Positions 44,810 to 56,369 are shown, numbered from the stretch's first letter. The stretch is DNA of 64,000 nt from Dasypus novemcinctus (GCF_030445035.2 NC_080696.1:25495661-25559660), one strand, 5' to 3'. Numbers and translations: made by a program. Notes: a model not told the origin generated them from the letters alone.

Positions 44810-45780
44810 GTGCTAGCCACATCCAATTCACAGTGTAAGTCAAGGCTCACCCCCTTTACTGCTTGAGACTGTATTATAGCCCTCTCTACTTCTTAAAAAG
44901 CGGCCCACTTGGGAGATTCTCTCATTTCCATGTACAACCTTTCCTGATTAACACATACAATGGTTTTGAATATCTGAGCTAAAAGAGGGATGAAGGGTTT
45001 TCAGTACCTCAACAAGCACGAAAAGGTCATTAATCATTTTGGGTTTCTGGTGTGGGAAAACATCATACTTTAATAACACTTAAGAGTTTGCCTGAGCAGC
45101 AGGGACCTTGTAGCTTGTCCCAATTGTTTGCCCATTCCAGGCTCTTAAGATAAGATACCATTGTTTCTGATGCTTCTTCTAATTCTGAAAAAGAATTACT
45201 GGTTAAAATAATATCAGTATAATGAAATAGGGTACAGCTACAACTTTCTTCTGCACAGCCAGATCCTTTGCCACCAGGACATGACATATGGTGTGGACTC
45301 TGCACATGGCCTTGGGGAAGCCCTGCAAGATCCACTGCTGGTCTCCCACATGAAGGTGAATGCAGGCAGGCTTAACTTGCCTAAGGAGATAGTAAAGAAA
45401 GTCTTAGGAGATCTAAAACAAAGTGATAGTGGCATAGTGAGTGTTAATTTTTTTGCAACAAAACAACAGTATTTGGGACTTTTGTATACAATAGTGGTGT
45501 TACTTTAATTTATGATAATCTACTGTTAATGTCATTCCTGGCAGCCCCCAATGGCCACTCTCTACAGCCAAAGAGCTGCTTCTTCAGTGGAGGTGGGGCA
45601 AACCAGATGAATACAAGCCAAGTATCTGCCTTTGATGACTAGGTGGAGAGGTTGTTCCTGGTTTGTGACACAAATCATTATTTAAAATAATTAAAACCGT
45701 GATTAACATTATACTTTTATTTAATATTTTGCAGAAAACATTGTTTAATTTTGAGGAATTTTATACAATCTTTAAATATT
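44810..45780 (-). pseudogene. pol: ERV-Ser pol (RT) remnant
   Basis: The minus frame 45,063-45,335 reads TLFHYTDIILTSNSFSELEE then ASETMVSYLKSLEWANNWDK, with HYTDIIL standing where RT has its YXDD box (one aspartate codon deleted). It aligns along its full length with 22,098-23,050. Broken elsewhere. Confidence 0.65.
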
Positions 45781-46119
45781 CATAAGAACATTTCACCAAA
45801 CAACTTTGTTAAACAAACAGAATGTTATAAAAGTCTTTTAATTTTGTAACAATTTCTAAACACTTTTCATTCAACTTTTAACATATCAAATGGTCTTAAC
45901 TCTTGTATTACTTTACTTTTCTCTTTTGCACCTTTACCATGATTACATTAATTAACAGGTATTTTATTTTACCAGTACAGGAAAAACTACTTTCTCCATT
46001 ATTTTATGAAAACTTAAAATTCCCAGTGGAATCAAGTTTATCTTCTTCCTACTACCACTTTCTTATGCAGATTGAAATGGCCTCTGACAGGTTTTCCTGT
46101 TATGAAGTTACTTTTTGTT
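45781..46119 (-). other. ERV-Ser internal sequence, no frame
   Basis: AT-rich continuation of the provirus, related to 22,880-23,050 at its start. No recognisable protein. Confidence 0.4.
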
Positions 46120-46125
46120 ATCTAC

Positions 46126-47015
46126 TGCGATGGTTTGCTCGGTCGGTAGAGGTGGGGTCTGGCTGCGGACGAGGGGTTGGTCCAGCTCTGGACGAGGGGT
46201 TGGTCCCGCTTGGGACGAGGGGTCGGTCTGGCAGCAGACAAGGGATCGGTCTCACAAGGGGTTGCGCGGTTCGGCTGATGGGGTCGCCCGGCGAAGCCAG
46301 CGACGAAGGGGTCGCCCGGAGAAGCCGGCGATGAACTGGGGACAAGGGAGGCCAGGCCCTTGTCGGGGGCTCTCAGGACTGGAGGGCGCATGGCAGAAGA
46401 ACTACCGCGGAGACAAGGTAAACACGCAAGTCCACTTTATTGAGGGAGAGGCAATAGTTTTATAGGGGCTGGGGAAGGCTGATTGGTCGAAGCCACGCCC
46501 TGTTCTGATTGGTTGCCGGCGAAAGGTCAGTGGGCGGTACTGGACGGGGGAGTGGTGGTGGTTAGGGATTGGCTGTTGCTGTTGCTGGGGGAAGGGGCAG
46601 GGTTTAGGGATTGGTGGCTGCTGTTGCTGGGGTGGAGGGCAGACTTGAGTTTCCCGCCCACGCCTGGCTGTTGCTGCTGTCAGGGGGAGGGAAAAGGGCA
46701 GACTGGATTTTTCCGCCCATGCCTGGCTGTTGCTGCTGTCAGGGGAGGGGAAAAGGGCAGACTGGAATTTTCCGCCCTGCACCTGCGCAGGGAGAAAGAA
46801 GGCATCGTGTGGTGCTATCTGGGAGGAGGGGCGGCCGCGGAAGCCTGGCTGCCGAGAAGGGGAGACCCGAGGGCACTCTGCACCCATGCCGAGCTCCCTT
46901 CAGGGGTGGCGGTGAGTCCAACCAGCCACCCTATTATGGGGGCAGCGGCTTGGCCTGCCGCGGCTGCTCCCCCGCCAGGCCAGCAAACCACACTTCAGCC
47001 CGAGGGGTGACCGCA
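46126..47015 (-). repeat. CpG-rich solo LTR with internal tandem arrays
   Basis: 890-bp GC/CpG-rich LTR with TGCG...CGCA ends and a 6-bp target duplication with one mismatch (ATCTAC 46,120-46,125; ATCAAC 47,016-47,021), which fits a class II integration. Minus-sense signals: four CCAATC boxes (plus GATTGG at 46,481, 46,507, 46,567, 46,609), TATAAAA (46,458-46,464) and AATAAAG only 17-23 bp further (46,435-46,441). The U3 holds tandem units of about 60 bp (46,660-46,785) and the U5 side two arrays of about 27 bp (46,157-46,258; 46,280-46,334). CpG retention implies youth. Confidence 0.8.
46157..46258 (-). repeat. Short tandem array in LTR U5/R
   Basis: Three to four imperfect copies of a unit containing GGACGAGGGGTTGGTC, period about 26-28 bp. 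A second pair (GGGGTCGCCCGGCGAAGCC and GGGGTCGCCCGGAGAAGCC) follows at 46,280-46,334. Confidence 0.75.
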
Positions 47016-47213
47016 ATCAACACCAATTCAGTTTCTATTTAATACTGACTTTCTGGATATTTTAGTGTAAACAATGCTTTTACAAATGTCTTATAACAAT
47101 CCATAGCCATATAGACTGGTTACTTCATCTCAAGACAATTTCACTATCACAGAATATATTCCCTTAATACTACATCCTATAGTATCTTCTACAACTTGCC
47201 ATGTGCATTCAAG
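47016..47213 (-). other. ERV-Ser internal sequence
   Basis: AT-rich proviral interior between the inserted LTR and a SINE. No frame. Confidence 0.4.
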
Positions 47214-47225
47214 ATTTGTCTTACA

Positions 47226-47624
47226 GAAAGTGGACTTGGCCCAGTGGATAGGGCATCCATCCACCACATGGGAGGTCCATGGTTCAAACTCCAGGCCTCC
47301 TTGACCCATGTGGATCTGGCCCACATGCAGTGCTGATGCATGCAAGGAGTGCCGGGCCATGCAGGGGTGTCCCCCACATAGGGGAGCCCCATGCCCAAGG
47401 AATGCACCCAGCATGAAAGAAAGTTCAGCCTGCCCAGGAATGGCACTGCACAAATGGAGAGCTGACACAAAAGATGATGTAACAAAAAAAGAAACACAGA
47501 TTCTGTGCCACTGACAACAGAAGCGGAAAAAGAAGAACATGCAGCAAATGGACAGAGAGAGCAGACAATAGGGGGGCTGGAGGGAAGGGGAGAGAAATAA
47601 ATAAAAAATAAATCTTTAAAAAAA
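47226..47624 (+). mobile_element. DAS SINE in ERV-Ser
   Basis: Complete plus-strand copy (GAAAGTGGACTTGGCCCAGT head, AAATAAATAAAAAATAAATC tail) with the perfect 12-bp duplication ATTTGTCTTACA at 47,214-47,225 and 47,625-47,636. Confidence 0.94.
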
Positions 47625-47636
47625 ATTTGTCTTACA

Positions 47637-48928
47637 TCCTTTCATCCTGATATTTTGAAAACCAGTCATCCTAGATTAGGACAAAACACACACCCTTAAG
47701 TAAACTTATCAAAATTTAGTGAGCACTTCCACAAATCTTTTACTTCTTTCTATATCCATTTAAGTCATATCCTTCATTCTGTTCTGTGAAGCAAAAATAA
47801 ACTATTCATTTCATTTTAGGCAAAAACAATTTTTTAAAAAGATGGTTTGTAATAATTTTATTAGTCAAAACTTAAAATCTTCATCACTGCAAAGATTTAA
47901 CACATATAATATTAATTTATCTTATTAGTACCCATACTTATTTACCAATATAAGCACTTAGCTAATTGGCCATTTGAATAGAGCTCCTTTAAGAATTTTC
48001 ATTTGTTAATTTAATATTACCATCTGGAGGTATCAATGTATACACCGAACAAACAGAAATGCAGAAAGAGTTAAAACACACCAACAGAAACATAAAGCTC
48101 ACTAATTTGACTCATTATTCTTACTCCTTTGCTATGGCTGTTTCCAAGCTCTCCATTACTTTACATAGCTGATTATACCACTTTTAAGATCTCTTCTGGA
48201 ATCCACATTGCCTGTAATATGCAAGCTCATTCCTGGAAACATTTTTATTGGTAATCAGCAGCCAGTTAGGAATACTTATGCAATGTAACTGTATTTAAGC
48301 ACTAATTTAGAAGTTTAGACTTACAGACATTTAACTCTCATATATTCTGGGTTACTCTTCAGCAGTACAGTTTTGACAGATTTGAAATTCAGGAGTAAGC
48401 TATTGATTTAAAACTGAAAGTTCTTTTTTAACACATTGATAAAAATTCTGATCAAAATAAAATGTGACTAAAATTGAAATAGTTAAAGTTTTAATTTTCT
48501 TTCAGTTTGTAATATATTTTAATTGCAGGCTTACAAAAGCTGCTAACATTTTTTTATTTATCTATTTCCTTAGGGTTTTCCAGTTCAAAAGTTACTAAAT
48601 GTTAACAGCACTAATTTTATCAATGTGGTTCTCCTGGCCCAATTAAAATTATCATGGAAACAAAACAGAGAACATTAATGTTGCTCGTTTTTCTACTTTT
48701 TCAGCAATTTAATTGTCAGCCCTCACTAGCCCACAGACATAACATTCAGGTGGCAGGGGGTTTGCAGAGTTGCTGCAGGAATGTTTTCTTTATGTTAGTT
48801 AACTCTTTAGTAGAATGTTTTCTTACAACCATGGTTTCAGTGAAAAGTGCTGTCTTTTGCACTTCTGCTTGTGCAGTATTTTGTATCTGTGATTTAGCCT
48901 TCTTTTCCCCAAGTGGTTTAGCATGATT
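47637..48928 (-). other. ERV-Ser gag-side sequence, no open frame
   Basis: 1.3 kb between two SINEs, AT-rich, with no frame recognisable as gag on the minus strand. Assigned to the provirus only because both sides belong to it. A plus-strand frame at 48,654-48,926 has no known features. Confidence 0.35.
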
Positions 48929-48939
48929 TAAAGGTTCTT

Positions 48940-49357
48940 GTAGAGGGAAGCAGACTTGGCCCAGTGGATCGGGCATCTGTCTACCACATGGGAGGTCCGC
49001 AGTTCAAACCCTGGGCCTCCTTGACCCATGTGGATCTGGCCCATGTGCAGTGCTGATGCATGCAAGGAATGCTGTGCCACGCAGGGGTGTCCCTGCATAG
49101 GGGAGCCCCATGCACAAGGAGTGCGCCCTGTAAGGAGAGCCGCCCAGTGTGAAAGAAAGTTCAACCTGCCCAAGAGTGGCACCACACACATGGAGAGCTG
49201 ACACACAAGATGACGCAACAAAAAGAAACAGACTCCCATGCCGCTGACAACAACAGAGGCAGACAACGAAGAACACACAGCAAATGGACACAGAGTGCAG
49301 ACAATGGGGGATTGGAGGGGAAGGGGAGAGAAATTTTAAAAATCTAAACAAAATAAA
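48940..49357 (+). mobile_element. DAS SINE in ERV-Ser
   Basis: Complete plus-strand copy (GGGAAGCAGACTTGGCCCAG head) with the 11-bp duplication TAAAGGTTCTT at 48,929-48,939 and 49,358-49,368. Keeps a few CpGs. Confidence 0.93.
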
Positions 49358-49368
49358 TAAAGGTTCTT

Positions 49369-49964
49369 CTATAGTTTCTACATCTGAATCACTATGTCCT
49401 TTTTATCTAGTTGCTCAGAGAGATCTGTCACTAAAGCAGAGGTGGAAGTCTGCAAATGCTTTTCTAGTTGTTTGTAATTCTTCTTTCCTCTAACCTGACC
49501 GTAGACAGACCATTGTTTGCACCTGTTCTTGTGATTCTTCTGGGTTCTTAAATTCTCCTTTTGATTTACTTGAATCAGTTGGAGATTCCATTCCAACTTT
49601 TAAGTCCTCCTCCAGTCACCTTGCCTTTGTTTCAACTGCTGCTTGATAGTAGTATCACACTAGGCAAGGAGGAAGGGCCATGCAGTGGCTGCAGCCACTG
49701 CACATTACTCATTTTTCTTAATAACAGTTCCCTCTACTCTCTTCTCTAACTGCACTAATCCAGCAGGAGTGTATGGGGCATCCCCCAACTCCCTCATGGG
49801 TCCTCAAGTGTTTATTGGCTGGGAGAGCTCATACCACATAGATGTGTATGGCTGCCCCAGGATTCTCCCCAAAGATTCACTGTGTATGGTAGGGTCTACT
49901 CTACAGTATCTGGAATGGCTGACATGCTTTCACCTGCCTTATCCCCAGTGGGATTCTCTGGACT
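49369..49964 (-). other. ERV-Ser leader/gag start region
   Basis: A charged Glu/Lys/Gln-rich minus frame (49,378-49,596) fits a gag start only loosely. Lies just downstream of the primer site. Confidence 0.35.
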
Positions 49965-49982
49965 ATCCTGCCAACTACGCCA
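49965..49982 (-). other. Primer binding site complementary to tRNA-Ser
   Basis: The minus strand reads TGGCGTAGTTGGCAGGAT, which equals the complement of the tRNA-Ser(UGA) 3' end at 17 of 18 positions (one C-to-T change). It is separated from the LTR end (TTACA) by two bases, the normal retroviral spacing. Confidence 0.8.
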
Positions 49983-49984
49983 AT

Positions 49985-50396
49985 TGTAATGCAGAAAGGT
50001 TGAGTACAGGGAGGCCGACAGAAAACTTTGATATTCCAAAGAAACCACATGCGGAGGCCAACAGCGGTCACACCATTTATTTACTCATGTGTCCCAATGT
50101 CAGCAATCAGGCAGCAACCATGCTGTACAGTAGGGAAACAAAGATTATATAGGGCTAGACAGCACAAAGAGGGGCTCTAGCTAATTCATAGAGCAGCTCA
50201 AGGGTGTATGTATCCTAGTAAGTGATTAACAGTGAGTGCATACATATGGGGGTAATCGTGTGGGTTCCCAGAACAGTGAAGGTCAGCACATATGAAGTTA
50301 TGATTACTATGCCTAGAATCCTATATGTGCTGTAGCAGAAATTTCCAGGATGGATTGCTGGTCAATTCCACCCCATGCTTTCCAGCAATCTACACA
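49985..50396 (-). repeat. ERV-Ser 5' LTR
   Basis: About 412 bp with TG...CA ends. On the minus strand it carries CTATATAATC (50,142-50,152) as promoter and AATAAATGG (near 50,074-50,081) as poly-A signal, in the correct order before the primer site. The right end could be 2 bp shorter. Confidence 0.65.
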
Positions 50397-50747
50397 AATA
50401 ACTAGTGGGAGGAAGAGAGGTGGGTATTTCATGTCCCTACATGGAGATTAGTGCATAGCCATATTCAGGGACTGTTAATTCAGTCTACTACTCACCAAAC
50501 TAAAGGTTCATGCACATTTACTATTATTTTTAAAGCTGCATATTATTTGAACTCTAGACATATGGAAGTGAAAATAGATATATTGATATGAATCATTCTG
50601 AAAGGTAAACAATACCTCAAATGAGCTTAAGTAACATATAGTTTTTATAAGAGTTTGTCTATTTTCTAAATTTTTGGCTAAATTTTTTTAACCTTTTAAA
50701 AAAGTAGATCATGTATCTCTTCATATGCAGTATTAATATTGGATTTT
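50397..50747. other. AT-rich spacer
   Basis: No feature recognised. Confidence 0.4.
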
Positions 50748-51142
50748 TTCCCAAAAATTTATTTATTTTCCCTTCTTCCCCTCCTCCCGCCCTGCTGTTT
50801 TTGCTGTCTGTGTAGTTCTCTCTTCTCATTTTTTCTCCTCTAGGATTAACCAGGATTTGATCCTTGAGACCTCTGATGGGGAGAGAGTATCCCTGTCAAT
50901 TGCATCACCTCAGTTCCTGGTCTCTGCCGTGCTTCACCTTGACTCTCCCCTTTGTCTCTTTTTTGATGCATCATTATCTTGCTGTGTGACTCACTTGCAT
51001 GGGCACTGACTCACCAAGTGGACACTCATGCAGGCACTGGCTCACCACATGGGCATGCTTCCTCTTCTTTTTCACTAGGAAGCCACAGGGATTCTCCCAT
51101 ATGGTAGGCAGAAGCACTATCACTTGAGCCACATCTGCTTCC
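50748..51142 (-). mobile_element. Older DAS-type SINE, full copy
   Basis: Minus-strand copy of the same subfamily as 21,787-22,097: tail AAATAAATTTTTGG at left, body with 'catgtgagccagtgcc'-type words, head GGGAAGCAGATGTGGCTCAA at right. CpGs decayed. Confidence 0.85.
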
Positions 51143-51400
51143 CAAATTTTAATATATTGTTAGGAAGCATAATGGCATTTTATGAAATATTTTTATGGCA
51201 AAATAAGGCTCAATGAAGGCTATGACAATACTTATGTGCAGATTTATTAAAAATGAATGTCAACTCTTATCCAATGGGAAGATGCATATTAAAGAATATA
51301 AGTAGAAACATCACTGGATTGTATGCAATATGCACTAATAGCTCTTCATAAATTCAAAGAGAACCATCTCCTATACTTTCTGAATGTACCATTTATATTG
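51143..51400. other. AT-rich spacer
   Basis: No feature recognised. Confidence 0.4.
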
Positions 51401-52750
51401 TTTCTCTTCTCTGTCCTGGGCTTAGCTGCCCCATCTTGTCCTCTTTACATCATGAATCTGGCCTCAGTTCTTGTGTGCTGAGTGTGCCCCAGTCAATCAT
51501 GGCCTCCTGAGGCTCCCGCCATGCTGGCTTGTCGACTCTCTCCTTTCACCTTCCTGAGCACTTGCCTCAGTTCACCCAGGGCAGCTTGCTTTGTCCCATC
51601 AGCCACCAGTTTTCTCACATTTCCCACTCCTTCCCAGGGAAGTTTACCTCAGTCCCTCTCCTTATGAAATCCCTCATTCCTGCCTCTCACCTCAGACCGA
51701 TCCCAAAAGGATCCCTCAGCCTGGCCGGCATTCCTTAGTTTCTGCCCTTTACTCAACACCCACCTCCCTTCCCTGCTTCTGCCTCAGGACCCTGCTCCTC
51801 CCCTGCCTCAGTTTACCCTCTGTGTGTTCCCCCCTCTGTGGATTGACCCCACCTCTAGAGTCCCATTCACTTCTCTTGATTCAGCTCCCCACTGCCCTTT
51901 AATTGCCCCATCCTCCTAGGCCCTCTCACCTTTCTGTTCCTGCCTCACCCAGTTCATCTGCTCCTCAGCTACTGACCTCTCCCAGATCCACCATCAGCCT
52001 TCATACCCTGCCCAACACAAACATGTAGAGAAGCTCCATATCTTCACCAAGGTTCTCTTCTTCTGTCTCACCCCTCTCCCCAAATTGGCCCCAAGTCCCC
52101 TGCCTCAGGTCACCACTGCTCTCCCCTCTTACAGGCTCATGCCACTTATGAAGACCCTTAGTTCTCTCACCTTCCTGAAATGCTTTGACCTGGCTCCCAG
52201 CTCCATGCCTCCATGTTCCATACACTGCTGCTCCCCTCATTTATCCTTAACTCTGTATTCTTCCCCTCAGCTGTGTTTATTTACACCATGGTCTACATGG
52301 GTCTCATCACATAGCCTGATGCCTCATCTCTCAGGACATGCCACTGCCCTTTTCCACCCTTCAGTTCTTCATCCTTGCCCCAGTGCTCCTTTCCATACCT
52401 ATGTGCCTTCTAGTCACTACCTGTCCCCAGTCCCCAGGGAAACCACTCCCAGACCCTCTTCTCACTGTGTTCCCTGGCTTCCCCCTTGCTCCTTTCAGTT
52501 CCTAGGCACTCAAGCCCCTGCTCTCTGTTCACTGCTTCTTCCCTCTTCCTTTTCCTCCATTATCTTGGATCAGTTTCCCTCTGCTAGCTGCCCCAGTGTA
52601 TCTGCTTGGCTTAGTTATCCTTATCCATCCCCTTCTTACCTGCCTGCCTTCCCTTTCCTCAAGGGCCCTAGACCCCATTATGGAGATATTGAGTCTCAGG
52701 GTTCCCTGCCCCTTCTCCACATTCTGCCTCTAAGATGGGTCTAGAGAGGG
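51401..52750. repeat. 1.3-kb pyrimidine-rich (C/T) block
   Basis: The plus strand is dominated by C and T (for example CTCCCCTGCCTCAGTTTACC, CTCACCTTCCTGAAATG) with recurring words CTGCCTCA, TCACCTTCCTG, CAGTTCATC/CAGTTCACC. It may be a strongly degenerated tandem repeat or a GA-rich ERV leader read on the other strand. The 219-codon plus-strand frame (52,085-52,744) is Ser/Pro/Leu-rich because of composition and is not called as a gene. Confidence 0.45.
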
Positions 52751-52835
52751 CACAAGATCACCCTGTAACCAAAACACACCCTGTTCTAAGCTGGTCATGA
52801 AGGATGCTCCAAACAATTTCTTGCAGAGACCCACA

Positions 52836-53407
52836 TGTTAGGTCCCAAAACTGGGCCTTTGGGGATAACCAGAGATATAGAGGGAAAAAAATCTTTACCA
52901 AGAGAGTTAGGGAGAACTTACATTTGTTATGACTAGAGACAGGAGCTGAGGTCAGTGTAAAGCAACTCAGACCTGACTCCCCATGCTGTAGTTTTACTCT
53001 TCTTTAAATATCTAAGTTACTACTTAGCATTTGCTTTGATTATGCATTAGTTTTTATGTATATGGATGAACATACATAGCTAGTTATATAATTGTATGAT
53101 TAGTATGTTCAGGAAATCATGCTTGCATGATCAAAATTAGGACAGAAAACTCCACCCCTGGGTGGGAATTTTACTATCTTAAGCAAGTTGAAGTGAAGAC
53201 AGCCAGGCATCTAGCCAACTGGTTGAAGCTGGTTTTCTTACTGCTGTGTTTCAACAGGATATTCCCGACCAGTAGAAATGGAATTTGGTACCAAGAGAGG
53301 GTTGGATCTCATTACCTTCTAATTTACATATAATTCTTTCCTTTGTATCCTAGCAACAGGAAGAGAAACAAGTTACTTTCAGGTATTTGGTCATCCTATA
53401 TCCATCA
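52836..53407 (-). repeat. Solo LTR, second copy of the 11,987-12,586 family
   Basis: TGTTAG...ATCA ends; aligns with 11,987-12,586 from GATAACCAGAGAT to TTTGGTCATCCTA. Same minus-strand promoter/poly-A order. The flanks share only ACA, so the 4-bp duplication has partly decayed. Confidence 0.8.
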
Positions 53408-53672
53408 ACATCAGACCACTGTCCTCATTATCACAGTCATGCCTTTACCAGAACACTATAAGATCCTCTATATCTCTCCAGTTCAGGGAGACACTTTGCC
53501 TCCTGCTTCCTGGCCCAGATGCTCTGTTATGAAACTCTTTTTTTCTTTGAAATCTGGTGTCACAGGGTAGATTTTTTGTGTGCATCAGGCAGTAAGCCCA
53601 TTTTGGCAACAGCTATAGGACAAAGAACTCACAGCAATCCCAATCCAGTGGACAGGGAAGAAACAAATACTG
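53408..53672. other. Spacer between two LTRs
   Basis: No coding or repeat signature that I can name. Confidence 0.4.
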
Positions 53673-53676
53673 GACA

Positions 53677-54121
53677 TGATATAGCCTGTGCATTAAATCA
53701 AAATTATTTCCAAGAGTACCTAGTCTCCGAGATGGCCAAATAAGTAATATAGGCCCTACAGTCTTTGAATGTTCAGAAGGGATGTGAGACTGAATGTGTA
53801 TTCAGGGCTGCCTCCAGATGATGTGGAAGATATGCTAATCCAAACTGGCTTGGATGTGGAGAATATGTAACTCACCGGGAGGAAATAACCTATCTGATAC
53901 TAAGATCTGAAGAACCTAACCAAAGGTCTGTTTACCATCACTGTTAGTCTTCCTAATCCTATATCCTCTGTATAAAAGGGTCTGGAAAAGGCTGTTCGGG
54001 GCTCGGTTTTTATTAGGACAAGAGTCCGCCGAGCCCGGCCGGTCGAAATAAACCAACTTCCTTCTCGGTATTCTCGTGTTCTGGCCTTCGAAACCGCGCC
54101 TATCCGAATTTCTCCACTACA
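53677..54121 (+). repeat. Solo LTR, gammaretrovirus-like, plus strand
   Basis: 445 bp, TGATATAG...CACTACA, with a perfect 4-bp duplication GACA at 53,673-53,676 and 54,122-54,125. TATAAAAG at 53,971-53,978, a CpG-rich R region able to fold (CGGGGCTCGG against CCGAGCCCGG, about 53,997-54,038) and AATAAA at 54,047-54,052. A poly-A signal just after an R-region hairpin is the usual gammaretroviral arrangement. Confidence 0.75.
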
Positions 54122-54125
54122 GACA

Positions 54126-56364
54126 CTGTGCCTGAGAACTGCCTAGCCTGACATTCCTAAAGCAAAAAGAAGCCATGGCTCCCACAACCTCCAGGTGGAA
54201 CCCTTAGTTGTGTGTTCAAATCCTGTGGGGTGGAAGTCATTCTTATCTCTGTTTTCTAGGTTAGGATTTTTTTCCTGATTTCAATTTAGTTCAACTCAAG
54301 AATAGACAGTGTTCAAACTGGGAGCGTTGTTGGCCAAGTGTAACCTTGACAAGAATATGGACAGAAAGAAAAAGGTACAATTTCAGGGTACAATCCACTC
54401 TTAAAATTTTCTTCAATCTAAGATTTTAAAAATTCTGATAAGGAAATTCACAGACAGTAGATTTTCTGTTTTATATACTGGACTTGGGGATTCTTGACAA
54501 AATAGACACAAAGAATGTCAAGATTGTAAGATAATTTGGGAACTGCATCTATCACTGTTATGCTGATATCACATCTAGAGAGTGTGTGCCCCACCTACCT
54601 GCTTACAATAGGATCATTTTCCCTCCAAAGTTAATAAATGACAATATCTCTTTCTGACCTAAATGGTCAGTTTTCTCTGAGGACTAGGGTGGCACATCAG
54701 CTAATAAAACATTTCATATTATGTGATAAAATCCACATTCTTTAAAAATATTAAAGGCAAAAGTAGTATAATTTGACATGCATAGTTAAGTAGCACAATC
54801 TTGATTGGAAGTATTTTAAAAAACAACAGAAAACTTCACCACAGTTCACCTCATAGGGCACCTACATTTTATTTAATGGAAATGAGCACTGGGAAATGCC
54901 GAGAAAGATATAATTTATCTCCTAAATTATAATCTTGGAGTTTGACTCTCCCATACTATTGAACATTTCTTTCTCAAAATTGCAGTGTTTTGTTCCTTAC
55001 TACAATTTTCTGTCAGCTTCACATAAGACATGGTGACTAAAAGACAATAAAGAGGAGGGAAAAACAGTGGGAGACCTGTATTTTTATTTGCTTCTGGAAT
55101 ACATGTAACCATGGTAAGAAATGCTTAAGTAGAAATAAGTGTTGGAAATCTTAAATTTTATAAGCTTCATAGGGACATATACTTACTTTAAACTCTTATT
55201 AAGCAATTTATCTCTTTCAGCACCTAGAGAGATGAGGCAATATTAGCATTATTCTTAAATTCTTATTCTTAGATTCTCTATTCTTTATTTATACAGAGGT
55301 GGACAAAACAGACTTTATTCCTGCTATTATAAAGCTTAAAATTTAGTGCAAGGGAATTATATCAAACAGCTAAACACAAACATATATGTGCTTATATGTG
55401 ATATTAAGTATCACATATATGTGATAGAGATGTGATATTATGGAAAATCATTGTGGAGAAGTGCCCTTTTGAAATTTTAATATTTATGATTAGCCTTAAG
55501 GAATGAGAACCAGATAGCAGCCAGAAGAAGGGAGATGAAAAAATGTTCTACTCAAAGTTGATTAAATGGGAAGAGGATTGTGGGAACATGACCAATGGGT
55601 TGACAGATAAAGCTCATCTCTCACTAAAACAAAGGAGAAAGAGCCAGAGGCTGCCTTGGGGACTTGCTTTGGGGTACAGCAGATAAGAAACTGCTTCACA
55701 ACTGCAGGGTAGTGAGGGACAGAGACAAAGCAGCTGAAACAATGAGCTGTGGGTTGTTAGACCTCCTGGCTTCCTGGAAAGGCTCTCCTCCCCAACCCCA
55801 GAGATATTAAGGGAGGGTAAAACTCCTGGAGGACTTTATATAACTGAGCAGAGAGCAGACATCTTCCACCCTGCCAGCTCCTTTGGCTGTATAGAGAACA
55901 GGAAGGTGCTCTGAGTGATCTAGGAGGGAACTGGACAGGAAGGGAAGCCAGCGGGAGATGGCGGGTTACTTGCCCCAGTGGTTGGAAGCAGCTCATGTAT
56001 CCTGCCCTCAGAGAAGATATCCTAGGTGGGGCTCTGGGCTCCCTGCTCCAAATGGAGTGTGATTTCAGATTCCCTGGAAGAGGAAGAGGAAGAGGAAGAG
56101 GAATCTGGGAGGGTGGAGAATGATTTTTTTGTGGTGAATTTAGCCAGATGGGCCCCTCTTCAACATTGGAAGGAACCATGACTCAACAGGGAGAGGGGAG
56201 GATCTCCTCAGGCAGGTTCTCGGGCCCAGCTGCCCCAGGTAAAGAGAGGAATTACTTCTGAGAGGAGGCAGAGACAGGCAGCTGATCAGCAGGGGGATTG
56301 CAGGGAATCCAACCTGCCCAAGGGAAAAGGGGTAGACAGCCTTCTGAAACGCTAACTAACCTAA
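54126..56364. other. Non-coding stretch, nothing firmly recognised
   Basis: No gene. Contains a short (GAAGAG)n tract at about 56,079-56,102 and AT-rich inverted words near 55,380-55,430 (CACATATATGTG). The GC-richer part 55,650-56,340 has a TATATAA word at 55,837 and could be the far 5' UTR of element B, but I cannot show it. Confidence 0.4.
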
Positions 56365-56369
56365 GGATA

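Larger units (their letters stand above)
44800..50396 (-). mobile_element. ERV-Ser: old provirus with serine-tRNA primer site
   Basis: Minus-strand provirus: 5' LTR 50,396-49,985, primer site 49,982-49,965, gag-sized non-open region (49,960-45,900), and pol RT remains at 45,780-44,810. It has no 3' LTR on this copy. It has been interrupted by a CpG-rich LTR (46,126-47,015) and two SINEs (47,226-47,624; 48,940-49,357). The serine primer suggests an HERV-S/ERVL-like class III lineage, an inference from primer type only. A pol-side relative is at 22.1-23.0 kb. Confidence 0.6.

Noticed and set aside
46115-47042. Frames up to 175 codons on both strands
   Set aside because: They lie inside a CpG-rich LTR with tandem arrays; repeats give repeated peptides, not a gene.
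52085-52744. 219-codon plus-strand frame, the longest in the window
   Set aside because: Composition is Ser/Pro/Leu from a C/T-rich block; no motif, no promoter or splice context.
52836-54121. The two LTRs as ends of one provirus
   Set aside because: They are unrelated in sequence and on opposite strands.
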